This document shows, in pieces, positions 1 through 6,101 of a stretch of DNA of 9,294 bases. Location: contig JAAVAG010000101.1 in assembly GCA_014804185.1 (NCBI GenBank), forward strand, positions 1 to 9,294. Direction: 5' to 3'. The stretch comes from Lachnospiraceae bacterium. Its GTDB lineage: Bacteria > Bacillota > Clostridia > Lachnospirales > Lachnospiraceae. The first letter of the stretch is position 1. The number at the start of each line of letters is the position of its first letter. The position numbers were made by a program, and so were the translations under genes. The notes beneath the pieces are model-generated. The model ran no database searches and was not told the origin of the DNA. It saw only the letters and a program-made list of their open reading frames with translations.

Positions 1-496
1 CGTCCACTTCAATACCGGTTCTCTCAAAATCGCTCAGCGGCTGCTTCTGCTGTACTACAATAAGCGCACCCGTTCTGGCACGCCCCATCTCCACACATGC
101 TTTACCGATCTCATTGATGGTCTTATCCGAAAAAAGCCCTTCTTCCCTTTTGGAAGTGTCAAACGGCAGCACGGAATAAATCAGATTCTTATTTCCCAGT
201 TCTTCCAGCGCCTTGCGCAGTTCCGGCTGCAATACCACAATCAGACCCATGGCAACAAACGTCAGAGCATTGCTTGCCAGCCACAAAATAGTGTTCATGC
301 GGAAATAAGCGGCTATGAGCAGAAAAACGCCTACCATAAGAACCGCCCTGAGCAGAGACCATGCTCTTGTATTCTTGATCCAGATCAGAATATGATAGAT
401 CAGAAAGGAAATGATCAAAATCTCAAGAACATCCGTAAAATCCATGCTCGGCAGGCGCATATCAAGATTTTCTGTTATGAAATCAATATACCGCAT
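1..496 (-). CDS. cdaA: Diadenylate cyclase CdaA, N-terminal part (runs off the window)
   Basis: Membrane-bound diadenylate cyclase, which makes the second messenger c-di-AMP from two ATP and controls potassium/osmolyte balance and wall homeostasis. I translated 165 codons; the C-terminal half lies beyond base 1. Residues about 21-41, 46-66 and 68-88 are three hydrophobic helices, the CdaA membrane anchor. They are followed by the family signature QPELRKALEELG (90-101) and the start of the DAC domain, including the ARTGALIVV strand (140-148) and the ERTGIEVD segment. The catalytic DGA and RHR motifs are not in the window, so activity cannot be judged. The start at 496 has a GGAG site about 6 bases upstream. 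An in-frame ATG four codons earlier (508) is possible but has a weaker site. The gene starts 43 bases after the 381-residue membrane protein gene and is probably co-transcribed with it. Identification is firm; the exact start is less so. Confidence 0.93.
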   Translation of the reverse strand, partial: MRYIDFITENLDMRLPSMDFTDVLEILIISFLIYHILIWIKNTRAWSLLRAVLMVGVFLLIAAYFRMNTILWLASNALTFVAMGLIVVLQPELRKALEELGNKNLIYSVLPFDTSKREEGLFSDKTINEIGKACVEMGRARTGALIVVQQKQPLSDFERTGIEVD

Positions 497-539
497 ATTC
501 CTCTCCATTCCCGCTCAACCCGCAAATCATCGGCCGCTG

Positions 540-1685
540 CTACTCATCGCCGAAGAATTCCTCCTGCTCGGGAAGAATCTCTTCCTCTCTCACCGTATTC
601 CTGCGATTATTCATCCTGTCACGCCGCACATTTCCTGTTCCGTTTTTATTCCTGCCCGTACCCCCGGACGCAGATCCGCTCCTCGCCTTTTCCGCCCGTC
701 CGGAACTATTACCGGCGGCTTCTCTTCCGCCTGAAGCATGGCTTTGCGGGCTCCCTTTTAACTGCGTATTGATTTTTTTCACCGTCTTGGCCGGTTCGGC
801 CACAGTCATCTTGGGTACCGCCTTTACATAATAATAATATTCGTCATCCTCAAACTGTACTTTCTCCGTGCGGCTGTAATCCACATTAAATACAAAAAAC
901 TGCAGCACCTTTGTCAGGGCTACCGCAATCACGGAACCAAAAATCACGCCTACCACCGACACATTCGTGTCATACATCAGGTCTCCCACCAACAGGATTA
1001 CGGCATCCAGCATGGCTCCCGCAATAATCGCAATGGTCCAGGAATAATCGACAGAAAGCCTGCGTATGATATAGACCACAATCACGGTTATTGCAAACGC
1101 CGCCAGCATGACAAACATAGCATGATTATCCAGCAGCCCATCGATTACCATCCTCAGCCTGGTGACTGCCTCCGCGGAATCCAGGGCACTGATCGCCGTG
1201 GCGCTGTCCGCCACGTGCTTCACCAGGTTATAGACAATCACGCCGCAGCCCACAGAGATCGCTGACGCCGGTGTTCCCACCAGTCCCATGCTGACAGGCA
1301 CCACATAGGGAATCTTCAAAAAGAAACATATGGGAGTCAGAATCACAATCAGTGAATCTTTCGGCGAAAAACGGAAGAACAAAAGCGTCATCACCAGAAA
1401 CACACACAGTCCCACCAGCGCCGCTTCCATAGCCAGCGCATAAAAGTGCAGCAGAATAAACAGCGCCCCAAAAACAAGCATAAAGCCATATGGCAGAAAA
1501 GAACACAGCAGCGCCACGATCAGTACTACCTCCACGCGCGTTAACCTGGTCATGTATCCCAGCTGTCCGTTAATCATAAGCAGACAGATCAGCGCCAGCA
1601 GAAATTTCAGCACTGGCATAATGAACACTTCATGCCTGCTATAGATTTTTTTGATCACTTCTCTTATTTCCAGTAATGTTCTCAT
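540..1685 (-). CDS. Polytopic membrane protein of unknown function with a basic disordered C-terminal tail, upstream of cdaA
   Basis: I do not recognise this 381-residue protein. After a short polar N-terminus it has about seven to nine hydrophobic segments, near residues 24-44, 51-84 (probably two), 86-106, 111-135, 138-157, 187-208, 214-236 and 241-266. After the last helix comes a short acidic-aromatic stretch (FEDDEYYYYVKAVPK, 278-292). Then follow about 70 residues rich in Gly, Ser, Arg and Asn, clearly low complexity, ending in an acidic stretch, EEEILPEQEEFFGDE. The tail is probably cytoplasmic. The start at 1685 is bounded by an in-frame TAG four codons upstream. Its Shine-Dalgarno site is poor, while a GGAGGAG lies 24 bases upstream, so translation may depend on coupling to the preceding gene, whose stop is 31 bases away. 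Met23 is an alternative start. The position directly before cdaA suggests, but does not prove, a membrane partner in c-di-AMP signalling. No transporter or enzyme motif is visible. Confidence 0.85.
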   Translation of the reverse strand: MRTLLEIREVIKKIYSRHEVFIMPVLKFLLALICLLMINGQLGYMTRLTRVEVVLIVALLCSFLPYGFMLVFGALFILLHFYALAMEAALVGLCVFLVMTLLFFRFSPKDSLIVILTPICFFLKIPYVVPVSMGLVGTPASAISVGCGVIVYNLVKHVADSATAISALDSAEAVTRLRMVIDGLLDNHAMFVMLAAFAITVIVVYIIRRLSVDYSWTIAIIAGAMLDAVILLVGDLMYDTNVSVVGVIFGSVIAVALTKVLQFFVFNVDYSRTEKVQFEDDEYYYYVKAVPKMTVAEPAKTVKKINTQLKGSPQSHASGGREAAGNSSGRAEKARSGSASGGTGRNKNGTGNVRRDRMNNRRNTVREEEILPEQEEFFGDE

Positions 1686-1716
1686 GTTTATCTTCTAACC
1701 TTTCGGACTCCTCCAA

Positions 1717-2106
1717 TCAATTTTTTTCATACATGCCTGCCAGTTTTTTCAGGTTATTATAATAATTTTTCTGGCTTTCTTTTACCCTGCTGTACCGCAC
1801 AGAATATACGATATAGGAGATGATTCCGTATTCTGCCACCGATATCAGAAAGGTAGTAAGCACATTTTTAGCAAACGTCAGCAGATCCATCTTATAAATA
1901 TCCTGCATGAACGTTTCAAAATCATAAAAAATATACAATGCAAAGCAAATGCCAAAGGCAATCGTGGCACTGATCAGAGAACCAATCACCTCTTTGCTGA
2001 TATAATCGCCGCGGAAATACCCTCCGATCGCCACATTTTTCTTTCCTTCCCGCTGTTCATAAGACGCCAGTCTGGTCATCAGTATAATTCTTTCTTCGTT
2101 CAGCAT
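1717..2106 (-). CDS. Small two-helix membrane protein of unknown function
   Basis: I do not recognise this 129-residue protein. It has a charged N-terminus (1-38), a hydrophobic helix at about 40-62, a loop with FYDFETFMQDIYKMDLLTF character, a second helix at about 82-103, and a basic, Tyr/Asn/Lys-rich C-terminus (104-129). Two helices with both ends charged suggest a hairpin in the membrane with both termini on the same side, probably cytoplasmic. There is no signal peptide and no cysteine pair or catalytic motif. The ATG at 2106 follows a GAGGCAGGAAA sequence that can serve as a ribosome binding site. Met10 is an alternative with a weaker site. The gene sits 23 bases after yvyF and 31 bases before the larger membrane protein, so it is likely in the same transcript. 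The protein looks real from its amino-acid composition, strand and tight packing; its function is unknown. Confidence 0.82.
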   Translation of the reverse strand: MLNEERIILMTRLASYEQREGKKNVAIGGYFRGDYISKEVIGSLISATIAFGICFALYIFYDFETFMQDIYKMDLLTFAKNVLTTFLISVAEYGIISYIVYSVRYSRVKESQKNYYNNLKKLAGMYEKN

Positions 2107-2129
2107 TTTCCTGCCTCTTCATCATAATT

Positions 2130-2534
2130 TTATAAAAATCTCATCCTGCTTTTTTCACGGGGATCTTTTTCCGGCTTGGGCGGTTCCTTCTTATTTCCGC
2201 CGATAGCCTTGGTCAGCCCCTGCGCCAGTTCGTTCTTACATTTCTGGCAGTAACGGCCGCTGGTTATGGGTGTGCCGCAGTTTTCACAGGTGAGAACAAT
2301 GCCGGAACTCTCCACCAGTTCCAGTCTTTCCTCTCTGAGCCACTGGCGGATCTGAGCCACTTCCACGTCGCACTCCTCGGCGACCTGTTGAATTCCCACC
2401 CCTCTATTGTCGCGGATATAATCCCTTACCTCGCGGAATTTCTTTTCCATTTCTTCCTGACACGCCGGGCAGATGGGCGGTCCCGCCACATAATTATAGA
2501 TTCTTCCACATTTCCTGCAGTTGCGCACATTCAT
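2130..2534 (-). CDS. yvyF: YvyF-type flagellar operon zinc-ribbon protein (TIGR03826 family)
   Basis: Small predicted cytoplasmic protein with two zinc-binding modules around a helix-turn-helix-like centre. The first module has CxxC pairs at Cys6/Cys9 and Cys22/Cys25 and the second at Cys83/Cys86 and Cys96/Cys99. Between them, residues about 36-72 (RDYIRDNRGVGIQQVAEE and the IRQWLREERL helix) resemble the anti-repressor/HTH-like region of the flagellar operon family known from B. subtilis yvyF. The C-terminal 25 residues are Lys/Pro/Glu rich and probably flexible. In B. subtilis this gene follows comFC and precedes flgM; here comFC is directly upstream (18 bases) but no flgM follows. A full AAGGAGG lies 10 bases before the ATG. 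The precise role in flagellar gene control is not well established for the family. The family call rests on domain pattern plus synteny. Confidence 0.85.
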   Translation of the reverse strand: MNVRNCRKCGRIYNYVAGPPICPACQEEMEKKFREVRDYIRDNRGVGIQQVAEECDVEVAQIRQWLREERLELVESSGIVLTCENCGTPITSGRYCQKCKNELAQGLTKAIGGNKKEPPKPEKDPREKSRMRFL

Positions 2535-2552
2535 GAATCTTCTTCCTCCTTA

Positions 2553-3287
2553 TCAGCCACTGCCGCTGGCCAGCGCGAGAACATATATCTTCTTCACTCC
2601 GCCCTCCAACAGCACTTTTGCCACTTCATCAACCGTACATCCCGTAGTGTATATATCGTCCACAATTATAATCGTATCTAATTTTACATCATTTCGCAGC
2701 ATTTTAAAAGCCCTTTTCAAATTATTTTGACGCTGCAATGCATTTAATCGCTTTTGCGGGACAGTATCCCTGCAGCGTCCCACCAGTCCGTCGCACACCG
2801 GCAGATTCATACGCCTGCCGATCTCTTTCGCCAGAAGCGCCGCCTGGTTATATCCCCTTTTCCTGTATCTTTTTCTGTGCAGGGGAACAGGCACGATGGC
2901 ATCCGCCTGCCAGCCGCGGACAGTCTCCCCCAGCGCCGTGCACATCTCATGTGCAAACATGTCGGCATATGCCCTCCTGCCGCCGTATTTAAAGCGATAC
3001 ACCGCCGGTGCTATTTCGGGATAAACATACAATGATCTGCCCTCCGCAAAAAAATGCCGTCTGCTCCGGCAGTCGCCGCAGATCCCATCTTCCCTCTCTT
3101 CCAGCATTCTGCCGCACTTTGCACAGCCCCTCTCCCCGATGGGATGCAGGCAGCCTCTGCAGTCCGGGCAAAATCCGACTCTGCCCCGGCTCAGCGGTTC
3201 GTCGCACAGCGGACAACGCGCCGGAAAAAGCAGATTTAACGCGCCCCCGGCAAACTGCCGTGCCTGTTTTCGTGAAATAAATTTCAA
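2553..3287 (-). CDS. comFC: ComFC/GntX-type phosphoribosyltransferase-like protein
   Basis: Member of the ComF family, needed for DNA uptake/processing in naturally competent bacteria and widespread in others. At 244 residues it is full length. The N-terminus is a zinc-finger region with cysteines at 25/28, 40/43, 55/58 and 70/73. The C-terminal half is a type I phosphoribosyltransferase fold with PVPLHRKRYRKRGYNQAALLA (about 133-153), the Q-R-N segment near 178-194 and the PRPP loop IIIVDDIYTTGCT (206-218) with its paired aspartates. The start codon is TTG at 3287. An in-frame TAA about seven codons upstream and no ATG or GTG between leave it as the first usable start. It lies 42 bases after recD2 and 18 before yvyF. 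Whether this organism is competent cannot be told from the window: comFA and the com pilus genes are not here. Confidence 0.94.
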   Translation of the reverse strand: MKFISRKQARQFAGGALNLLFPARCPLCDEPLSRGRVGFCPDCRGCLHPIGERGCAKCGRMLEEREDGICGDCRSRRHFFAEGRSLYVYPEIAPAVYRFKYGGRRAYADMFAHEMCTALGETVRGWQADAIVPVPLHRKRYRKRGYNQAALLAKEIGRRMNLPVCDGLVGRCRDTVPQKRLNALQRQNNLKRAFKMLRNDVKLDTIIIVDDIYTTGCTVDEVAKVLLEGGVKKIYVLALASGSG

Positions 3288-3303
3288 TATACGCTTTCCC
3301 CTC
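3285..3303 (-). promoter_or_regulatory. Ribosome binding site and TTG start of comFC
   Basis: On the minus strand GAGGGG (3298-3303) sits 10 bases before the TTG at 3287-3285. The site is good enough to support a non-ATG start and decides the N-terminus of ComFC. A TTG start usually lowers translation, which would fit a low-abundance protein. Confidence 0.7.
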
Positions 3304-3329
3304 TCTTAGTTTATGCGGATATTCCTGTC

Positions 3330-5567
3330 TTATATCATCATATCCTGTATCCGCTCTTTCAGCGCCGTATACCTTCTCCCGACCTCCGCATTCTCGATCA
3401 TCTCTCTGATCGTACTGCTGCTGCCCAATATGGTAACGCATCCCCTGGCCCTGGTCACAGCCGTATACAGAAGATTGCGGTTCAGCAGCATTCTCGGCCC
3501 GCTGAGAATCGGCAGAATCACCGCAGGATATTCACTTCCCTGTGATTTATGAATCGTAACCGCATAGGCAAGTTCCAGTTCATCCAGTCCGGTATATGGA
3601 TAGGTTACCCGCTTATGTTCCTCATATTCCACCACCATCTGCCTGGCAAACTCATTAATCTCAGCCACCCTTCCCATATCCCCGTTAAAGACGCCTATTC
3701 CCTTGTCCACCGGAATACCGTAACGGCTGACCACTTCCCACTCCAGCTGATAGTTATTGCGGATCTGCATAACCTTATCCCCTTCCCGGAATATAACACT
3801 GCCGCTCACATATTCTTTCTTGTCCGGCGCGGGCGGATTCAGATATCTCTGCAGAATCTGATTCAGGGTTTCCACTCCCAGACTGCCTTTTCTCATGGGG
3901 GTGAGCACCTGAATATCATGAGGATCTGCCTGTACATACTTGGGCAGCTTCTCCGTGATCAGCTGTACCATATGTTTGTATATAACATTGACGTCATTCC
4001 TCTCCAGAAAGAAAAAGTCACGGCTCTTATTATCCAGAGAAATCTGTTCGCCACGGTTGATTTTATGGGCATTAACGACAATATCGCTTTCCTCGGCCTG
4101 CCGGAAGATTTTTTTTAATACCACCGTGGGAAAAGCACGGCTTTCTATCATATCCCGCAGGATCTGTCCCGGCCCCACGGAGGGAAGCTGGTCCATATCG
4201 CCCACCAGGATCAGCCTTGTTCCCGGGGCGACGGCTTTCAGCAGCGCCTGGAACACATACAGATCCACCATGGACATCTCGTCTATGATAATGACATCCG
4301 CCTCCAGCGGATTTTCCTCGTTTCGCTCAAAGCGCACATTTTTCCGGTCGTCATCAGACAAAGCGCCGTTTAATTCCAGCATGCGATGGATCGTTCTCGC
4401 CTCGTATCCTGTTGCCTCCGTCATACGCTTGGCCGCCCTGCCCGTGGGAGCCGCCAGAAAGATATCCATATTTTCTTCCTCGAAGTACCGGATCATAGTG
4501 TTGATCGTAGTTGTTTTTCCCGTCCCGGGACCGCCGGACAGGATCAGCAGCCCGTTTTTTATGCTCTCCAGCACAGCCTGCGTCTGCAGCCGGTCAAGTT
4601 CCAGGCCCAGCTGCTGGTCCAGTTTTTTAATCTTCGCCAGGATTCTGTCCTCCTCCGACTCAGGCACTCTCTGCTCTCCTGCCACGGCAATATTCAGATC
4701 GTGCAGCATGCGTGCGCAGCCAAGTTCCGCGTAATAACTGCCCGCGGCAAATACTTTTGTCTGCCCGTCGGATTTGACTACGATCTTCTTGTCCATGGCC
4801 AGATTCGCAATCTGCGGATCCATATAGGAAGCGTCGACTCCCAGAAGTACGGCTGCACGTTCCCGGAGCAGCCGGTCCGGCAGATAGGTATTCCCCTCCT
4901 GCAGCGCCTGAGTGAGCGTATAGACAATGCCGCTGCGGATACGGTAATCAGAGTCCGTATGAATCCCGATTCTGGATGCGATCTCATCCGCCACCTTAAA
5001 TCCCACCCCCTGAATGTCTTCCGCCAGCTGATAGGGATTTTCCTGCATGACATGATACAGCCTGTTTCTATAAGTCTCATATATCTTTACCGCCAGCGCA
5101 TTTGTAATGCCGAACTTCTGAAGATACACCATGGCCTCCCTGAGATCCTTTTTTTCTTCCATCTGAGCGGAAATATCCCTGGCAATCCGCTCGCTGATTC
5201 CCTTGATCTCTGTCAGACGCTCCGGCTGCTCGTCTATGATCCGGAATGTATCCGCACCGAATTTTTTTACGATACGCGCCGCCAGCGCCGGACCGATCCC
5301 CCTGACCGCGCCGGACCCCAGATAGCGTTCCATGCCCGCGCTGTCCTCAGGCAGAATTTCTTCAAAGGACATGACCTTAAACTGACTGCCATACACCGGA
5401 TGCTGTGTATATTCCCCCTCCGCCCGAATCGTTCCTCCCTGGGTAACGCCTTTCATCATTCCCACGCATGTGATCTCATCACCGTCGGCCGACAGGCTCA
5501 TCACCGTATATCCATTGTCAGGATTCTGATATACAATATGTTCCACATACCCCTGTATTTTCTCCAT
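3330..5567 (-). CDS. recD2: RecD2-type SF1B DNA helicase
   Basis: ATP-dependent 5'-3' DNA helicase of the RecD2 type, found in bacteria where it acts in DNA repair without RecBC. Counting from the chosen start (745 residues): an N-terminal OB-like region (about 1-75), a helix-hairpin-helix stretch with GSGAVRGIGPALAARIVKKFG (about 84-104) and a second GIS/GVGF pair, then the helicase core. The core shows Walker A GGPGTGKT (345-352), Walker B IIIDE (426-430), motif III GDMDQLPSVGPG (456-467), the motif V-like TIHKSQGSEYP (671-681) and motif VI YTAVTRAR (701-708). All expected motifs are intact and the length is normal. I chose ATG 5567 over an upstream GTG at 5609 because AAGGAG lies exactly 7 bases before it and the family N-terminus begins near MEKIQGYVE. 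It opens the recD2-comFC-yvyF cluster and has a structured leader upstream. Confidence 0.96.
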   Translation of the reverse strand: MEKIQGYVEHIVYQNPDNGYTVMSLSADGDEITCVGMMKGVTQGGTIRAEGEYTQHPVYGSQFKVMSFEEILPEDSAGMERYLGSGAVRGIGPALAARIVKKFGADTFRIIDEQPERLTEIKGISERIARDISAQMEEKKDLREAMVYLQKFGITNALAVKIYETYRNRLYHVMQENPYQLAEDIQGVGFKVADEIASRIGIHTDSDYRIRSGIVYTLTQALQEGNTYLPDRLLRERAAVLLGVDASYMDPQIANLAMDKKIVVKSDGQTKVFAAGSYYAELGCARMLHDLNIAVAGEQRVPESEEDRILAKIKKLDQQLGLELDRLQTQAVLESIKNGLLILSGGPGTGKTTTINTMIRYFEEENMDIFLAAPTGRAAKRMTEATGYEARTIHRMLELNGALSDDDRKNVRFERNEENPLEADVIIIDEMSMVDLYVFQALLKAVAPGTRLILVGDMDQLPSVGPGQILRDMIESRAFPTVVLKKIFRQAEESDIVVNAHKINRGEQISLDNKSRDFFFLERNDVNVIYKHMVQLITEKLPKYVQADPHDIQVLTPMRKGSLGVETLNQILQRYLNPPAPDKKEYVSGSVIFREGDKVMQIRNNYQLEWEVVSRYGIPVDKGIGVFNGDMGRVAEINEFARQMVVEYEEHKRVTYPYTGLDELELAYAVTIHKSQGSEYPAVILPILSGPRMLLNRNLLYTAVTRARGCVTILGSSSTIREMIENAEVGRRYTALKERIQDMMI

Positions 5568-5574
5568 GAATTTT

Positions 5575-5580
5575 CTCCTT
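5575..5580 (-). promoter_or_regulatory. Ribosome binding site fixing the recD2 start
   Basis: AAGGAG on the minus strand, 7 bases before ATG 5567. It overlaps the TAA stop (5581-5579) of a possible 28-codon upstream ORF, so ribosomes ending there would be placed next to the recD2 start. Confidence 0.85.
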
Positions 5581-5665
5581 ACAAAGCGCAGCACGCGCTC
5601 ACTTGACACGTTAAAATTCCTATCAGGGAAAACCCTAATAGGAATTCACATTGCCGTACATTCAT
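5579..5665 (-). CDS. Possible 28-codon leader ORF upstream of recD2
   Basis: ATG at 5665, TAA at 5581-5579. The translation begins MNVRQCE, continues with a hydrophobic core FLLGFSLIGILTC and ends QVSACCAL. An AGGGG sequence lies about 7 bases before the ATG. The stop overlaps the Shine-Dalgarno site of recD2, with recD2 starting 11 bases after the stop. The peptide could be a small membrane peptide or a translation-coupling leader with no function as a protein. Four cysteines in 28 residues are unusual. The ORF is short enough to occur by chance, and a strong hairpin in its middle may be the real functional element. I place it at low confidence. Confidence 0.3.
   Translation of the reverse strand: MNVRQCEFLLGFSLIGILTCQVSACCAL
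5585..5599 (-). other. Small GC-rich hairpin just before the recD2 ribosome binding site
   Basis: On the minus strand AGCGC, a five-base loop GTGCT, then GCGCT: five perfect pairs, extendable by one G-U pair. It ends five bases before AAGGAG. It may modulate access to the recD2 start, or be chance. Confidence 0.35.
5615..5646 (-). terminator. Strong hairpin between flgJ and recD2, possible terminator or regulatory stem
   Basis: In minus-strand RNA the arms (5646-5633 and 5628-5615) pair over 14 positions, closed by a four-base U loop. The only non-Watson-Crick position is a U-G wobble (5637 with 5624), which would be an A-C mismatch on the plus strand, so the stem fits the minus transcript better. 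Two further unpaired T follow the outer arm (5614-5613), after two that pair, before AACG. That makes the U-tract weak for an intrinsic terminator. It could end the mbl-flg operon inefficiently or be a control element of recD2. Confidence 0.5.
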
Positions 5666-5674
5666 GTTTACACC

Positions 5675-5692
5675 CCTGCCCTCTTTGGCAGG
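5675..5692 (-). other. Hairpin downstream of flgJ overlapping a Shine-Dalgarno-like sequence
   Basis: CCTGCC and GGCAGG pair perfectly over six bases around a six-base loop. In the minus transcript the second arm runs into GG, so the AGGGG in front of the small ORF at 5665 is partly inside the stem. No T-run follows, so it is not a classic terminator. Confidence 0.4.
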
Positions 5693-5714
5693 CATCCAAA
5701 AATCTCCGCAAAAA

Positions 5715-6062
5715 TCAGATATCATAATTTCTCTTCATCTGCTCGTAAAGTGTCTGCGCAAGTCCAAGCGAACTGCTCTCCGTGGACTGTTTAGAAATCT
5801 CCTGCACAAACGCATCCTGATAATAATCCAGTACGCTTGCGCCATAGGATGAACCATTGTCGGATTTGGGTATCGTCTTCATCATTTCCTTGAACATCAT
5901 CTCCAGGAAATACGCTTCAAATTCCTTGCACGCATCCATCAGTTCATCGTCTGTCTTTTTGGCATAATCCCCGCTCAGCTGATTCTCCAGCTTAGAGGCC
6001 GTCTGGTTTTGCCTTGCGCTGTATATATCCGCATATGCCGAATTTAAATTTCCGATATCCAT
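5715..6062 (-). CDS. flgJ: FlgJ-type flagellar rod-binding protein (no muramidase domain)
   Basis: A 115-residue protein matching the N-terminal rod-binding (rod-capping) domain of FlgJ, which helps rod subunits assemble as the rod crosses the periplasm or wall. The signature ELMDACKEFEAYFLEMMFKEM (40-60) is the conserved amphipathic helix of the family. Residues 73-106 (YGASVLDYYQDAFVQEISKQ and the LGLAQTLYEQM helix) match its second conserved part. The C-terminal glucosaminidase domain of proteobacterial FlgJ is absent, as is usual in Clostridia where a separate enzyme opens the wall. A perfect AGGAGG lies 7 bases before ATG 6062. It follows flgG by 39 bases and is the last gene of the mbl-flg unit. 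Confidence 0.9.
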   Translation of the reverse strand: MDIGNLNSAYADIYSARQNQTASKLENQLSGDYAKKTDDELMDACKEFEAYFLEMMFKEMMKTIPKSDNGSSYGASVLDYYQDAFVQEISKQSTESSSLGLAQTLYEQMKRNYDI

Positions 6063-6101
6063 ACTACTTCCTCCTATTTTAGTTCCGTCTCTCCGCGCGT
6101 T

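Noticed and set aside
411..772. Plus-strand open frames across the end of the membrane protein gene and the start of cdaA
   Set aside because: They cover a real gene junction on the other strand and encode low-complexity Arg/Ser/Pro-rich sequence with no recognisable domain.
1228..1506. Second minus-strand frame (92 codons) inside the 381-residue membrane protein gene
   Set aside because: Fully nested in another frame of a convincing membrane protein, with no ribosome binding site and no independent support.
4386..5606. Long open frame on the plus strand (406 codons) opposite recD2
   Set aside because: It is antisense to a helicase with complete motifs, has no family features and no good ribosome binding site. 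It is a shadow of the codon composition of recD2.
5567..5609. Extended recD2 N-terminus from GTG at 5609
   Set aside because: The 14 extra residues (MSSERVLRFVRRKF) lie over the AAGGAG site that serves ATG 5567, and the RecD2 family normally begins near MEKIQGYVE.
5603..5626. TTGACA on the plus strand in the recD2 leader as a promoter
   Set aside because: No -10 hexamer occurs at 16-18 bases; the only TAT-containing match is about 12 bases away, and no plus-strand gene follows.
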